Under the pieces are notes generated by a model that saw only the letters and a program-made list of their open reading frames with translations, was not told where the DNA came from and did no database searches. A DNA stretch of 64,000 nt from Cordilura impudica. Lineage: Eukaryota; Arthropoda; Insecta; Diptera; Scathophagidae. The stretch lies in the NCBI GenBank assembly GCA_963682025.1, contig OY821519.1:73174525-73238524 (forward strand), written 5' to 3'. Below are positions 45,718 to 56,335 of the stretch, piece after piece. How positions within the stretch are numbered: the stretch's first letter is position 1; each line of letters opens with the position of its first letter. A program made the translations under genes and the position numbers.

Positions 45718-46087
45718 TGCCGGGTTTCTCAATGTATTGTCAAACTGGCTGTTACTTAACCAGGACATAAATTTATTGTACCGATAAACTGCCTGTTAAC
45801 AATTTTGGTTTTCTCAATGTACCGACAAAAACATTATTTTCAGTTGGCAATGCCTCTCAAAATACGTATGAAAGTTGGGAGAATTATTTTCAGTTGGCAA
45901 TGCCTCTCAAAATTGATATGAAAGTTGGGAGAATAATTTATCTGTACGATAAATAAATAATTGTCAGATGAGTGCAGGTTAGCTTTACGACAAAATAGAA
46001 GCAAACCAGACATTGAGAAAACCAAATTTCTTTAATCGGCAGTTTCTCGTTGGGATAAAAGATAATCGCCTATTGAGAAAACGGGCA
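45718..46087. mobile_element. PIF/Harbinger-type MITE with TTA target duplication
   Basis: Inverted ends TGCCGGGTTTCTCAAT (45718) and ATTGAGAAAACGGGCA (46087), flanked by TTA on both sides (45715-45717, 46088-46090). A three-base TWA duplication is the Harbinger signature. Inside, a 51-base unit (TTTTCAGTTGGCAATGCCTC...) is repeated in tandem at about 45836 and 45887. Non-coding; would depend on a Harbinger transposase elsewhere. Confidence 0.75.
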
Positions 46088-46089
46088 TT

Positions 46090-47730
46090 ATTCTTATTGT
46101 ACAGGAAAGCAAGTAAATAAATAAAAAAATTGTGATGCTCTTTTTTAAGAGAAGCGTAGAGCACTTCTGATGTTAACTGAGTAAATCACTATATCTAAAG
46201 AAACTGTCTGACCGACCGAGTACAAAATTATTTTGATTTTAATATCAACAATGCGACATATTCAAAGTAAAAAATCTATGAACTTTGTTGAGAAGGTGTT
46301 ATTTGACACTTGAATTTCAATTGTGACAACAGAATTTCTGATACGATTGTTTTAGATTAGCGGACTTAGCATCAAAATATTTTCAATTTTGCTCTTCTAT
46401 AGGAACAGTTTTTATGTTCAGGCCTCCTCTTACAACTTGAAGTCCCTCCTTCGCTCAAGAGCTGTTCTAATATTGCTGGTATTTATATATTGCACGCATG
46501 GACGCCGTTTTATTGGCTTTTCCCTAAGTAAAAACTATATTAATTTATGGGATTTATTTTTAAAATTATATATTTTTTTTATCTTCTTCGATTATAATTT
46601 TCATCGAAGTAAAGATCTCTAAACAACAAAAAACTTTCATATCGATTTACATTTGTAAAATTTTACATATTTTTTTAAACGCATATCAACATTTTCAACA
46701 CCTTTCACTAACTGTTAATGAACGATACAAATTTTATATTTATGAGCAATTCATGAAATTTTATTCTTTTATATTAGGTATGACCAATTAATAATATTTA
46801 TATTATAATACAGTCTGTTGAAAGATAATGTCCATAAAATCGATGTAACAATGAAGTTAGACCAACTGTTTAATTAAAAATTTGTTCCAGCAGCCAATAA
46901 TGTCAAACCATTTTAATTTGTAGAATGTAAGATGGGAAAGTTTGTTAACATACATATTTGTAAGTAGTTTTATAAGTTAATGTTTATAATTAATCATGTT
47001 CATTATTGCAGTAAGTTGTATTTACTGAACTATATTTAATTTTTTTTATATTGATTTTACCATCATTATAGTCATAACTTGGGCTAGTTCAACTAATAAT
47101 GTCTTTACCATCAACAGGTTTATATTAACAAATGATAAATTTGAACAAATTAGGAAATTTTCATTTAGATAATATTGTTGAATTCATACAAAGAAGTTGA
47201 AACAAAACAAACAACTTAATTAGATATTAATTATATGAAATTTAAAAAGATGGTATTAATAACACCATTATTAATTTAATGCGAAACGTTGTAGAGTGTA
47301 CCCTCTACAAATTTTTAAAATTCCGTAGTGTAATATTATAAATTCATTAAGTATCTGCTGTATGCGTATTAGTAAAACTGAACAATGCTTTGGTTTCTTA
47401 TGCTTTAGGTACGAAAAGGCGGACGCATATGAATAACTTCATTTTACACATGGAAAGTTATTTCACCCGAGTCTAAAACTGTTAAAAAAATATTTTTCTG
47501 GTGATCCAGTTTTAAAAAACACTTTGGCATACTCTGTTGAAATTTCTTACTAAATATATTATATTTTTCAAAAGGAAGTATTGCAGAAAGATATTGAAAT
47601 TAAATAAGATCTGGATAAATTGGGCCCTTATATTTTTTTATTATCAGATTTGTAATATTTTTTTTTTAATTTATGCATAATCTGTAGTTCCAAAACTGAA
47701 ATAATGCGATATTAAAATAGCCGACAGTTT
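46090..47730. other. AT-rich stretch without a recognised gene
   Basis: No gene seen; the open frame at 46389-46622 has no recognisable motif. 46640-47260 is unique, very AT-rich sequence. Confidence 0.4.
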
Positions 47731-47734
47731 TTTA

Positions 47735-47890
47735 AGGTGTGCGGTGTACATTCACATAACATAACAACATTTCTAGCGATGCCCGACCGTCCATATGCCC
47801 GTCTGTCCGCCCGTCCGTCTGTGTGTCCATGTAAATTTTGTAACCGATCTACAGGTCGCAGATATGAAAATATTTTGAAGCAATTCAATA
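47735..47890 (+). mobile_element. DINE-like fragment with GTCC core
   Basis: Core GTCTGTCCGCCCGTCCGTCT and the following TTTTGTAACCGATCTACAGG and CGCAGATATGAAAATATTTT match the 12964 unit in reverse. Cut by the Helitron end at 47893. Confidence 0.5.
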
Positions 47891-47892
47891 TA

Positions 47893-48545
47893 CTAGCAGA
47901 TTCCAGCCCACGAAATTCGAGTGCAATTTCTAGGAAATTTCACTTTTACATTAAGACCCTAAAGGTATGCTAATCAATTATAGTCAATTCACATATCAAC
48001 ATAAATAATCTAACCCATAAAACAATGTTTTTATTAAAACTCTTTCCTTCGTTATGCATATGAGTTTTGAATCTCTCCGTGACTGTGCGTGACATTGCGT
48101 GACTATTTTAAAATTAATCTTTGGACACAACAAGTCCATGGAAAAAGTTTCAGATCGATCAGAGGGGAAATTAGTTTTAAATCACTCCGGGACTGTGAGT
48201 GACTATGCGTGACGGTGCGTGACTATGTCGAAGTTAATCTTTCTTTACGGCAAGTATATCGACCAAGTGTCATATTGATTGGGTGAGGGGAAATTCGTTT
48301 TAAATCTCTCCGTGACTGTGCGTCACCATAAGTGGCTGTGTTTGACTAAGTCAAAGTTAATGGACCAAGCTTCAGATCGATCCGATGAGGGAAATGACAT
48401 TCAGATCACTCTGTGAGTGCGCGTGACTGTGCGTTACAACCCCAAAATTAATCTGTGGTCACAACAAGATTATGGGCCAAATTTCAGAGCAATTGGAATG
48501 GGGTCGATCCACGACAGACAGACAGACAGAGAGTATGAGTTAAAA
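47893..48545 (-). mobile_element. Helitron 3' end with GTGACTGTGCGTGAC minisatellite body
   Basis: Minus-strand 3' end: hairpin CACTCGAATTTCGTG, then GGCTGGAATCTGCTAG at 47893. The body (48050-48500) is a tandem of about 120-base units, each with CTCTCCGTGACTGTGCGTGAC-like, AAAGTTAATCTTT and TTTCAGATCGATC blocks, ending at a CGACAGACAGACAGACAGAG site. An inverted counterpart lies at 58370-58870. Confidence 0.55.
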
Positions 48546-48657
48546 GAAAGATTTAAAAAAGTGAAGATACCATGAATTCTTATTTATTTTAATTGTTTTC
48601 ATTAAGAATTGCTTTATAAAGCTAAATAACTGATCTAGAACTGATTTCGACTTTGTT

Positions 48658-49309
48658 CTATCTATTGTGAAATTCAGGAACTAAATATAATTTCTTATCA
48701 TATTTGCTCTCCATAATCCTTTCACTTGCATCATATGTTTGGTCATGCTTTTCAAGAAGTCTAACTATGTCGTAACAAAGGCATATATTGTCTTTGGGAA
48801 TATCGGCCAAAAAGAAATCGCAAAAAACAAAAATGAGCCAATGAAAAATGACCAAAGAAAAATAATGAAATTTGAAAATAAGAAAAAGAAAATAAGAAAA
48901 TTCCAAAAAATTAAATTAAAATCGCCAAAGAAAAATATAATGAAATAAAAATGTTGCCCAAAAATATGAAAAATTGCCCAAACAAGGTGAAAAATGTTTA
49001 AAAAACATTGTCCGATAATTAGTAGTCAATATTTTCCATATGAAAATTCACCCAAAATCAAAAATAGCCCAAAAACTGGGGTCATTTCTCATATTTTCAT
49101 TTGAGGGAAATTTGTGTGGGAGTTTTTTTTTTTTTCTTGGGCGGGCTTTCATTGGCAATATTTCTTAGAGCTATTGGCTTTAATGTATAAAAATATGAAT
49201 ATGGCTTTTGACGGTGATGGTAGATATTTGATTTAACATTTTTTTCTAACAAATTTGCAACTCTTAAGCGGGATTCAAGAAGCTTCGATTTTTCAACCAA
49301 TTGGATCAA
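48658..49309 (-). pseudogene. second remnant of the uncharacterised transposase-like family
   Basis: From 49309: E-K-S-K-L-L-E-S-R-L-R-V-A-N-L-L-E-K-N and I-Y-H-H-R-Q-K-P-Y-S-Y-F-Y, nearly identical to the copy at 20115-19980. Further down (48810-48700) N-I-C-L-C-Y-D-I-V-R-L-L-E-K and Y-D-A-S-E correspond to the L-C-H-D-V-K-G-L-L segment of the 42114-41215 copy. The stretch between is noisy with stops. It sits between Helitron-type sequences (ends at 47893 and 49469), so a Helitron may have carried it. Confidence 0.45.
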
Positions 49310-49469
49310 TTGGATGAGGGGGAATGGGGTCCATCCACGACAGACAGACAGAGAGTATGAGTTAAAAGAAAGAGTTTAAAAAACACTCTCTTTATTATTA
49401 CAATTGGCTAAGTTGAGAAATAAAGTTGCCTAGAAATCGCATCGAAATTCGAGTGCTGGAATCTGCAAG
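49300..49469 (+). mobile_element. Helitron-like 3' end, plus strand
   Basis: ATTGGATGAGGGGGAATGGG and the GACAGACAGACAGAGAGTATG site repeat 48500-48540; the end is GAAATTCGAGTGCTGGAATC then TGCAAG, a CTAG-type end with one change. Confidence 0.45.
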
Positions 49470-49864
49470 TTATTATAAAAACTCTTTCTTGCAGTTAGGT
49501 AAAATACAATTTTTTATATTTTTGAAGCAAAAACAACCAGACCGTAACACCTTTTAAAATATGAGGCATACCAGCTCATATCATATCGCAATAGTTTTTT
49601 AACATATACCTGTTATTTAATTTTTTTTCTCATTTTGTCAGGTATTTAAACTATATAACTCAAGTTCCGACTATAAGTGTACCTGTCAAAATAAAAAAGA
49701 TATTACCTATTATTATAATTTAACAAGTAACTGAATTATTTCTCAAGCCTTTTTTATAAGTATATAACAACTCGTTTCAACTCTACCGTTTCCTTTTTCT
49801 GTCAGTATAAAAACAAATACTCACGCAAAAACAAAAAAATGCACCGGTACGACCAACTTTTGTA

Positions 49865-50030
49865 TTCAGAACACACACATAGATGGATGGACATTGTTAA
49901 ATCGACTCAGAAAGTGATTTTGAGTCGATATGTATAATAAAAGATGGGCATCGGTCCAATATTTTTGGTAGTTACAAACATCAGGGCCAACTCGTTATAC
50001 CCTCACCACATAGTGGAAAACTTTTGTATC
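49865..50030 (-). mobile_element. DINE/HINE-like fragment
   Basis: GGACATTGTTAAATCGACTC, GAAAGTGATTTTGAGTCGAT and ACCACATAGTGG match the right end of the 12964 unit. Confidence 0.55.
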
Positions 50031-50705
50031 ATAAATTTTGCACAAAATATCTGACCTTGGGTCAGAAAAATTGTTCTGGTGTACACGATCGGAACCTGGC
50101 GGGTATACAATGGGGTATAGAAGTGTAGCGGTAGGTTCGAACTACAGTAGAGTGCAAGATTTTTTTATGGCTTTTGATGGGCAGGAGTTATGCTCGATTA
50201 AGTAAAAAATTTAAAAAATTTATTTTTTTTATTTGTAAACGACTCAGTGAATTTACATTTTTAAGTTTAAGAGCATAAACTACACAAAATTTATTTTGGT
50301 TTAAAATTCTTTTAAAACAAAAAGGTACAGTCATTTAAATATTAAAATTTACAAAGGATCTTTTAGTTTTAGCAAAATACTAAGAAAGTCCATTTTCAAA
50401 GGCCCTGTTCGCTGTAACATAGTTGAAATAGAGTTGCAATTTTTTGACTCCAGAGGTTCACTGGTATTTACTTTCAAATGAATAACATAACTTGAAAATG
50501 GATTACTATAAAAAAAAATGATTTTTGGTCGCCTTCTCAAAATATGGTCCACAGTGGGCGGGTTATCGTTAAAACAGCTCAGATTTGATTGCTATATTAA
50601 AATGTCAATTTTTATAATGCTCATAGTGGGTATAAGAATGTAGAGAGACCTACCAAATAAATATCTAAATACAAAACTATCATGTTTAGATAAATTATTT
50701 CTGTT
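50031..50705. other. AT-rich stretch without a recognised gene
   Basis: Nothing recognised. Confidence 0.4.
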
Positions 50706-51352
50706 ATATCTGTGGTTTTCTAGAATAACCGCGTATGTCATAAAATTTTAGAGCTTTTTATTTAGCAGTCCTATAGATATGGGCAATAAATACTTTATAT
50801 AAATATTTGAGTCAAAAATGTTCAGAGGAATGGATACTAGAAAAGGACGAAAAAAACAATATGTAAATAACACTTAAGTGTGTGCAGATAAAACAACAAA
50901 AACAATGTCGACAAACGTCGTTTTCTTTGAAAAAGAAAACTACCAATGCAGCCACCCATGCAGATATAAGTTGTTGTTGCTTGAAAAATGGATTTTTTGT
51001 GTTCGTCAACAAAAAGTTAGTATGAGAATATAAAAACGTATCAAGAATAATAGTGTTAAAAAAGGACAGAAATAAACCAATTTTTTACAAGTGGTTATAA
51101 ACTGAAAAATAATCCAAAATTATTTTGCATCAATAACGATCAAACGTAGGTTGGCATATATCGATAGCGCTGCAAATTACTTTATTAAACATATAAGTTA
51201 CGTCGTTATTTAAAGAAAAAACTCAGAAATGGTAAAATTTTTTTTTTAAATTTAACACATGTACAGAACGTTAAAAATTAATATATTTGGCACTGTTAAC
51301 TCAAAACTGACAAAAATGAACATACGCGGTTATTCCAGAAGACCACAGATAT
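50706..51352. mobile_element. MITE with about 35-bp TIRs, related to the element at 61731
   Basis: Left end ATATCTGTGGTTTTCTAGAA then TAACCGCGTATGT; right end is its reverse complement with three or four changes. The same end, GACATATCTGTGGTTTTCTG, and the following TTTTTGTCAGTTTTGAGTTA are found at 61731, just ahead of a mariner-like coding remnant, so this MITE is probably a deletion derivative of that transposon. Confidence 0.65.
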
Positions 51353-51829
51353 GTCAAATTGTTTCCCAATTTAAATTTAAATTGGTTAGATTACTCGTAT
51401 TATCCTCTAATTTTTCTCATTAGGATTTTTTATGTCTTATTTACAAAATGTTTAATTTCTATAGTAAAAAATCTGTCGAGACTACTTTGTGCATTGCTTT
51501 AAACTGTTAAAAGTTGCACTGAAATAGCCAATTTAATATTGATTTAAATTCAGAAGATTTAGTCAACTTCTAAAAGTAAGTTGATATATATAAAAAAAGT
51601 CTTAAATACAGACATTTATTAGCTGTAGGTGAAATATTAAATAAATACTAAGTTCTAGTTTGTCATTTCACTTCGATCTCACCAATATTCTTTTTCATCT
51701 TATGAAATACAACAAATATTTAATATAAATTACTGTCACTTATACAATTTTGAAATGTGGTTTCTGATTAAAATTAGTAGTTGTAATTATAAAATTATAA
51801 AAATTTATAAAATAAAATGATCGAACTGG

Positions 51830-51945
51830 ACTAACTAGACGATACACTATACCAGGAGTTTCGAGAAAGAGTCTGCCGTCCAACATTCCTTATATTTTAT
51901 AGTCGGTCTAGACCGACTATGCGATACCCTATACCATTGTTCCGC
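51830..51945 (-). mobile_element. DINE/HINE-like 3' end fragment
   Basis: Holds the perfect palindrome (51899-51920, core GTCGGTCTAGACCGAC) and GCGATACCCTATACCAT. The preceding CACTATACCAGGAGTTTCGA resembles 61300-61320. Confidence 0.55.
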
Positions 51946-52045
51946 AAACTTTTTTTGTTCAAGGTACACCCATCAAATGAAGAAATTTAAGAGGTACACC
52001 AAAGAAAAAAGCAATACTTATTTAATATTTATTTATTACTAAAAT

Positions 52046-52049
<4 letters not shown>

Positions 52050-52078
<29 letters not shown>
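52050..52078. repeat. (TA)n run at the 3' end of the RTE fragment
   Basis: About 14 TA units. On the minus strand it follows the RTE stop codon after ten bases. RTE elements have very short 3' UTRs ending in simple repeats, so this is probably the element's tail. Confidence 0.6.
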
Positions 52079-52079
<1 letters not shown>

Positions 52080-52088
52080 CCTTCGATC

Positions 52089-52592
52089 CTATAAGGAGCA
52101 TAGGGCCTCAACAAACTTACTCCACTCAGATCTATCAATCGCTATGTTTTTTACTTCGCTCCAGCTTTTACGCATTTTTCTTATCTCGGAGTCGATTTGT
52201 CTTCGCCACGTGTGAGCTGGTCGCCCTGTTCTACGACTTCCCTGAGGGTTCCATTCAACAGCATTTCGGGCAATATCGGACGGTTGTTTGCGGAGTGTAT
52301 GTCCGATCCAATTCCACTTTCTTCTCTGTATTTCTACGCGCAGCGGTGTTTGCATTGTTTCGCGCCACAGGTTGATGTTCGAAATAGTTCGTGGCCAGAA
52401 GATTCGTAGAATTCTTCGAAGACATTTGTTAACGAAAACTTGCAGGGATTTAATGTCTCGGGAGGCAGCGTTCCAAGTTTCGCATCCATATAACAACGTT
52501 GATTTTACGTAGGAGTTGAATATATTAATTTTAATACGTGATATTGTGGACGATTTCCACACTTTATTGAGCAGACCAAAATCAATATACCT
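52089..52592 (-). pseudogene. RTE-type LINE, C-terminal part of the reverse transcriptase ORF
   Basis: Minus strand: G-L-L-N-K-V-W-K-S-S-T-I (upstream of the first ATG at 52562), L-L-Y-G-C-E-T-W, V-N-K-C-L-R-R-I-L-R-I, W-N-W-I-G-H-T-L-R-K, A-V-E-W-N-P-Q-G-S-R-R-T-G-R-P and W-S-E-V-K-N-I-A. This set is typical of the end of RTE-clade ORFs. The frame is intact to its natural stop at 52089, but the copy is 5'-truncated near 52592, only about 16 bases from the hAT stop codon. Confidence 0.78.
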
Positions 52593-52607
52593 AATATGAA
52601 AAGATGT

Positions 52608-53552
52608 TTAGTGAGAAATGTGAGCCTGTTTAACTGAGCACTGGCGACCAAAATTTGAAGCAATCGTTGATAAGGCTGCTCCCATCTCTTCATTGATCGC
52701 CCTTAGGCGTTCTTTTTTTTCGATTTAATAGCAGTGAGAGGTGAAAATACCAATACGCATAAATAGGTTGTGGCAAATGGTAATAGATTTTCAACAGCAC
52801 GCTCTGAAAGTAGGGGATACTCATTTTTTATATGCAGCCAAAAATGTGCTATCTCTACTTCGGAAGATTTTAGTTTTAATATCCGATCAGTTTTTAACTC
52901 CATGAACTCTTCCTGCTCGTTCATCGGTAAGTGCCCAAGGAAAATGTTATTTGAGAATGGATTTCGTACCCAGTTCATAGATTCCAGGTCACACTTAGGA
53001 AAATAACAGTTAATTTTTTCTGAAAATAGGTCCAAGAGTTTTACTATCAAAGCCTGCACTTTTTGTTTTGAATCGCCATTTTGAAATATTTCATTACTAC
53101 AATTGATAGCGTGGCTGATCCCTAACACCAACTTACCGCGAAAGCCTTTCTTTTTGTTCGAAGACGTTAAAATATTATAATTCCGGCCTTGCATTTTTCT
53201 GTTGAGCTCATTTAAATGAGCGAATATGTTTGCCACAAATATGAAAGTTTTACTATCCATACTTATTTTTTAAACACGGAAACAAAGTCTGCGCCCTCGG
53301 CCTCTAAAAACGTCTTGATGTAATTTTTTAGCTCGTAAATCCGAGATAACACTTTTCCGCGAGAAAGTCATCGCACTTCTGTATGAAACAGAAAGGGCTG
53401 ATGGTCTGCTCCCATTTCCTGATACACTGCATTAAAATTAAACAGTGTGAGACAGACAACAATTCATCAAACAAAGACTTCGTCATCAGTACTTCCCTGT
53501 GTAAAAACCAATGTACATTTTTAATATTTGTAGCTACCAAATTTATTGTCAA
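52608..53552 (-). pseudogene. hAT transposase pseudogene (ZBED5/SCAND3-like), C-terminal half
   Basis: Minus strand: V-H-W-F-L-H-R-E-V-L (from about 53518), I-Y-E-L-K-N-Y-I-K-T-F-L-E (about 53343), a stop at 53270, then H-L-N-E-L-N-R-K-M-Q-G-R-N, W-V-R-N-P-F, and the hAT dimerisation region E-Y-P-L-L-S-E-R-A, L-L-P-F-A-T-T-Y-L-C-V-L-V-F-S. Near 52725 a shift moves the frame; the neighbouring frame continues K-E-R-L-R-A-I-N-E-E-M and ends K-Q-A-H-I-S-H before a stop at 52608, the usual end of such proteins. The usual E/L-C-x-x-G-F-S motif reads L-C-V-L-V-F-S. At least three breaks: a dead copy. Confidence 0.75.
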
Positions 53553-53699
53553 CCGAATTGAAATGAAGATAATAGCCGAATTTTGTGTTGATGGAAAAAA
53601 AATTCTTTTGTCTTAACAGTAAATATTTTATCACAATACAAAATGGTAAGTTACTTTAACAATTCTGTTCATACAGTGATTTTTCTTCCTGTGTGTAAA

Positions 53700-54061
53700 G
53701 TTTTTTCAGAAGCCCTGGTTACAAATATGATACTTTTTTGGCACAATTACCTCAGAAGTCGGACGAACAAGGACAGAGGTTCCACCAGGTAACCATGCCA
53801 GTGGAAAACCGATTTAAAGGCAAAAAAATTAGATGCATTGTGTGGAGTTATAAAATTAAGCAGTTTGAAGATGAAAGCACCAAAGATGAAGATGACACTG
53901 AAATTGGTGGATACACTGAAGAAAACATGCCCTTGAATATTATGTCTAACTCGGATGATAATGCAGACTCAGACCATGAATATGAACAACCTACGAAGAA
54001 AATAAGATCATCAGAACCACAAGCGTCAACCTCAACGAGGATGGATATTGACAATAATTGA
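53700..54061 (+). pseudogene. C-terminal remnant, probably of the same uncharacterised transposase-like family
   Basis: The plus strand has L-P-Q-K-S-D-E-Q-G-Q-R-F-H-Q-V (53745-53790) and V-E-N-R-F-K-G-K, then an acidic tail with D-E-D-D-T-E-I and K-K-I-R-S-S-E. In intact relatives of the 41215-42240 gene, as I recall them, the C-terminal block reads S-E-E-Q-G-E-R-F-H-Q-D followed by E-x-R-Y-Q-G; the match in order and spacing is good. The Glu there could be the third catalytic residue. Only this last part is present; polyadenylation-like AATAAA lies at 54099. Confidence 0.42.
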
Positions 54062-54210
54062 AAATGTTATAAATTTTGTAACCACTCATAGATAACAAAT
54101 AAAAATCTCATATTTTCTGTGTAAGAATAGCTGCCAAATTAATCGAAACTTTTATTTTCATGCAAAATAAAGTTTATACAGAAAAAAACAGCATATTTGT
54201 GGATTGTAAT

Positions 54211-54675
54211 CCAGTTATTTAGCAAAAAAGGTGAAATGGGGGAAACAAATGGGAGGGAAAATGGGGATTTTTGCGATTTCTAAGACACTGGATGCACTTT
54301 TTTCGGGTAGGTTTGTTCTTCTTTTTTTTCTCCTATTCAATATCTAAAACTTTGTGTCAGATATAAAAGAGATATTGCAGTTATTTAGCAAAAAAGTTGA
54401 AAATGGAGAAGAAAATGGGGGGAAATGGGGATTTTTGCGATTTTTAAGGCACTGGGTGCACCTTTTTCGGGTAGTTTTGCTCCGCTTTATTTCTCCTATT
54501 CAATATCTACAACTTTGTTTCAGACGCAAAAGATATATTGTAGTTATTTGGCAAAAATTGTAAAAATGGGGGAAAAAAAATGTGGGGAACATGGGTTTTT
54601 TGCGATTTTTAAGGTACTGGGTGCACTTTTTTCGGGTAGGCTTGTTCCCCTTTTTTTCTCCTAACTGTGTTAAAA
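54211..54675 (+). repeat. three tandem units of about 165 bases
   Basis: Units start near 54212, 54378 and 54541, each with CAGTTATTTAGCAAAAAA, a G-rich GAAAATGGGG stretch, GGGGATTTTTGCGATTT, CACTGG(A/G)TGCAC and TTTTTCGGGTAG. The last unit is incomplete. The open frames across it are repeat translations. Confidence 0.75.
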
Positions 54676-54867
54676 TATAGAAAAGTGACAAAAAAATTTG
54701 TATGGCCATTAAATTATTATGGCAGCCAACGTGATGCAGAAGTTCTTATTATTCGGGCTACTTTTAGTTCCAATTCTTATAATTAAGGCCCAAATCAATG
54801 ACCTGAAAAATGTTGTGCTGCGTAATTCTTAATTTTTTAATTATCGTTGATTCAATGTCGCTAGAAA

Positions 54868-55232
54868 TCTATAATATTAATAGGGTAGGCGATTCCTTGT
54901 GAACGATGTTTTGTTCTACCATTTTATCCCGATTTTTATCAAATGTATATTATTTAAAAGGTATTTCTTTTCAACCGTTTTACAGATTTACAGATTTTGA
55001 AATTTTTTCCTTTATTTTGTGTAAATTGCATTTAAAGTTGCTACTAACACATACATAAAATTATACAATGCTATTAAATTTGCTAATGTGTTTGTAATAA
55101 AAATGAGTTTGTTGGTTGTGTTGATTTGTGAATTGGCTATAATTGATTAGCATACCTTTAGGGTTTTCATTTAATGAAAAAATAAAATTTCCTAGAATTT
55201 GCTCTCGAATTTCGAGGGCTGGAAACTGCTAG
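54868..55232 (+). mobile_element. 365-bp non-autonomous Helitron, both ends intact
   Basis: Starts TCTATAATATTAATAGGGTA and ends with hairpin CTCTCGAATTTCGAGGG, CTGGAAACTGCTAG, then T. A precedes the start. It is a different subfamily from 4361-4761 but shares the hairpin; minus-strand copies lie at 57346 and 57990-58349. Confidence 0.72.
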
Positions 55233-55581
55233 TATAATTAATGGGACGTGAGATTTTATATGATGACGCTGGTATTTTTTCGATTTCCTTAGCGGCTTCT
55301 TGACTAATCATAATCTTGACAATTTATTTGCAGACATAAAGTTTCAGCGAGAGAATGAGTCTTCTTGGATTTAACTATCATATTAGCGATAACGTAGCTT
55401 GCTGTTTGCGCTTTGTCTGAAGTTTCGAAAGACTAACCCATGAGAGTTACATGTTTCTTAGACTGGTCTTTCAAACGTTAAAAAAAGAATTTGTCTTTTT
55501 TGGGTATCGATTGGTGTTTAGATGTCGTAAATGTTTGCTGTGCACCATCGAATTATTGTCCAAAATTTTCCTACAAACAAA

Positions 55582-55702
55582 ACATTCAATAAATCGCTGA
55601 TGAAGGCTGAAATGCCAGAAACCGGTCCGATTAAGAATACAGTGCAGTTATGAGTTTTTGAAATATATGCTTTCTTCTTCTTTACCACGCACCATTTAAA
55701 AC
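55582..55702 (+). repeat. about 120-bp repeat carrying a hammerhead motif, copy 2
   Basis: Nearly identical to 29676-29800, differing at a few bases (ATGAGTTTTT for ATGAATTTTT, CTTCTTTACC for CTTCTCTACC). Confidence 0.7.
55592..55632 (+). ncRNA. candidate minimal hammerhead ribozyme, copy 2
   Basis: Base for base the same as 29688-29728: stem I AATCG/CGATT, core CTGATGA, GGC/GCC stem II, GAA, ACC/GGT stem III and a GTC cleavage triplet at 55625-55627. Conservation of every core position in two separate insertions fits recent activity or a recent common source. Confidence 0.6.
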
Positions 55703-56036
55703 ATTTTAAGATTTGTTTAAAGTAATATTATGTCAATTCCTTAATATAAATTATACTTATACAAATTTAAAATTAAACGTAAAATACCAAATAAGCGCCT
55801 TAGGATTTTTTTTCATAATATATTTTGAGTTTTATTATTTAGACCAATAATATTGATTTACAATTATAACGGAAAATTGCCCTTCTTCGCTTCAAACAAT
55901 ATTTTTTAAAGCTTTGTGATAATTTAAAAAATATCTTCCCACTACTGGGAATGTCTGCATATATACTCTTATGATTTCATGACTGGATGTGGTTGTTGAA
56001 ATCGGGAATTGAAAATAACTAACAGGAAAATAATTA
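55703..56036. other. AT-rich stretch without a recognised gene
   Basis: Nothing recognised. Confidence 0.4.
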
Positions 56037-56335
56037 ACTATACCACCAAGTGGTCAGGCTATAATGAGTGTGTTGAGATATTTGTAAATAACAAGAATGT
56101 TTGACCTAGACCCATCTTTTATTATAGAGATCGACCCAGAGTAACACTCCAAGTCGATTTAGCGATGCCTGTCTGTCTGTTTATCCGTCTATCCATCTAT
56201 CTGTCCGTCCGTATGTAAGCTTTGTAATCAGATTGCAACTATGAATTTATTTGGTGGAAATTTAGTGTATATGCTTCCATCACCCATAGAATGAACGTTA
56301 TCAAAATTAGCTTTTCATACAACTGACAACAACTG
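56037..56335 (+). mobile_element. DINE/HINE-like fragment
   Basis: ATACCACCAAGTGGTCAGGC, TTTGACCTAGACCCATCTTT and the GTCTGTCTGTTTATCCGTCT core match the 9885 copy; the 3' half is missing. Confidence 0.55.
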
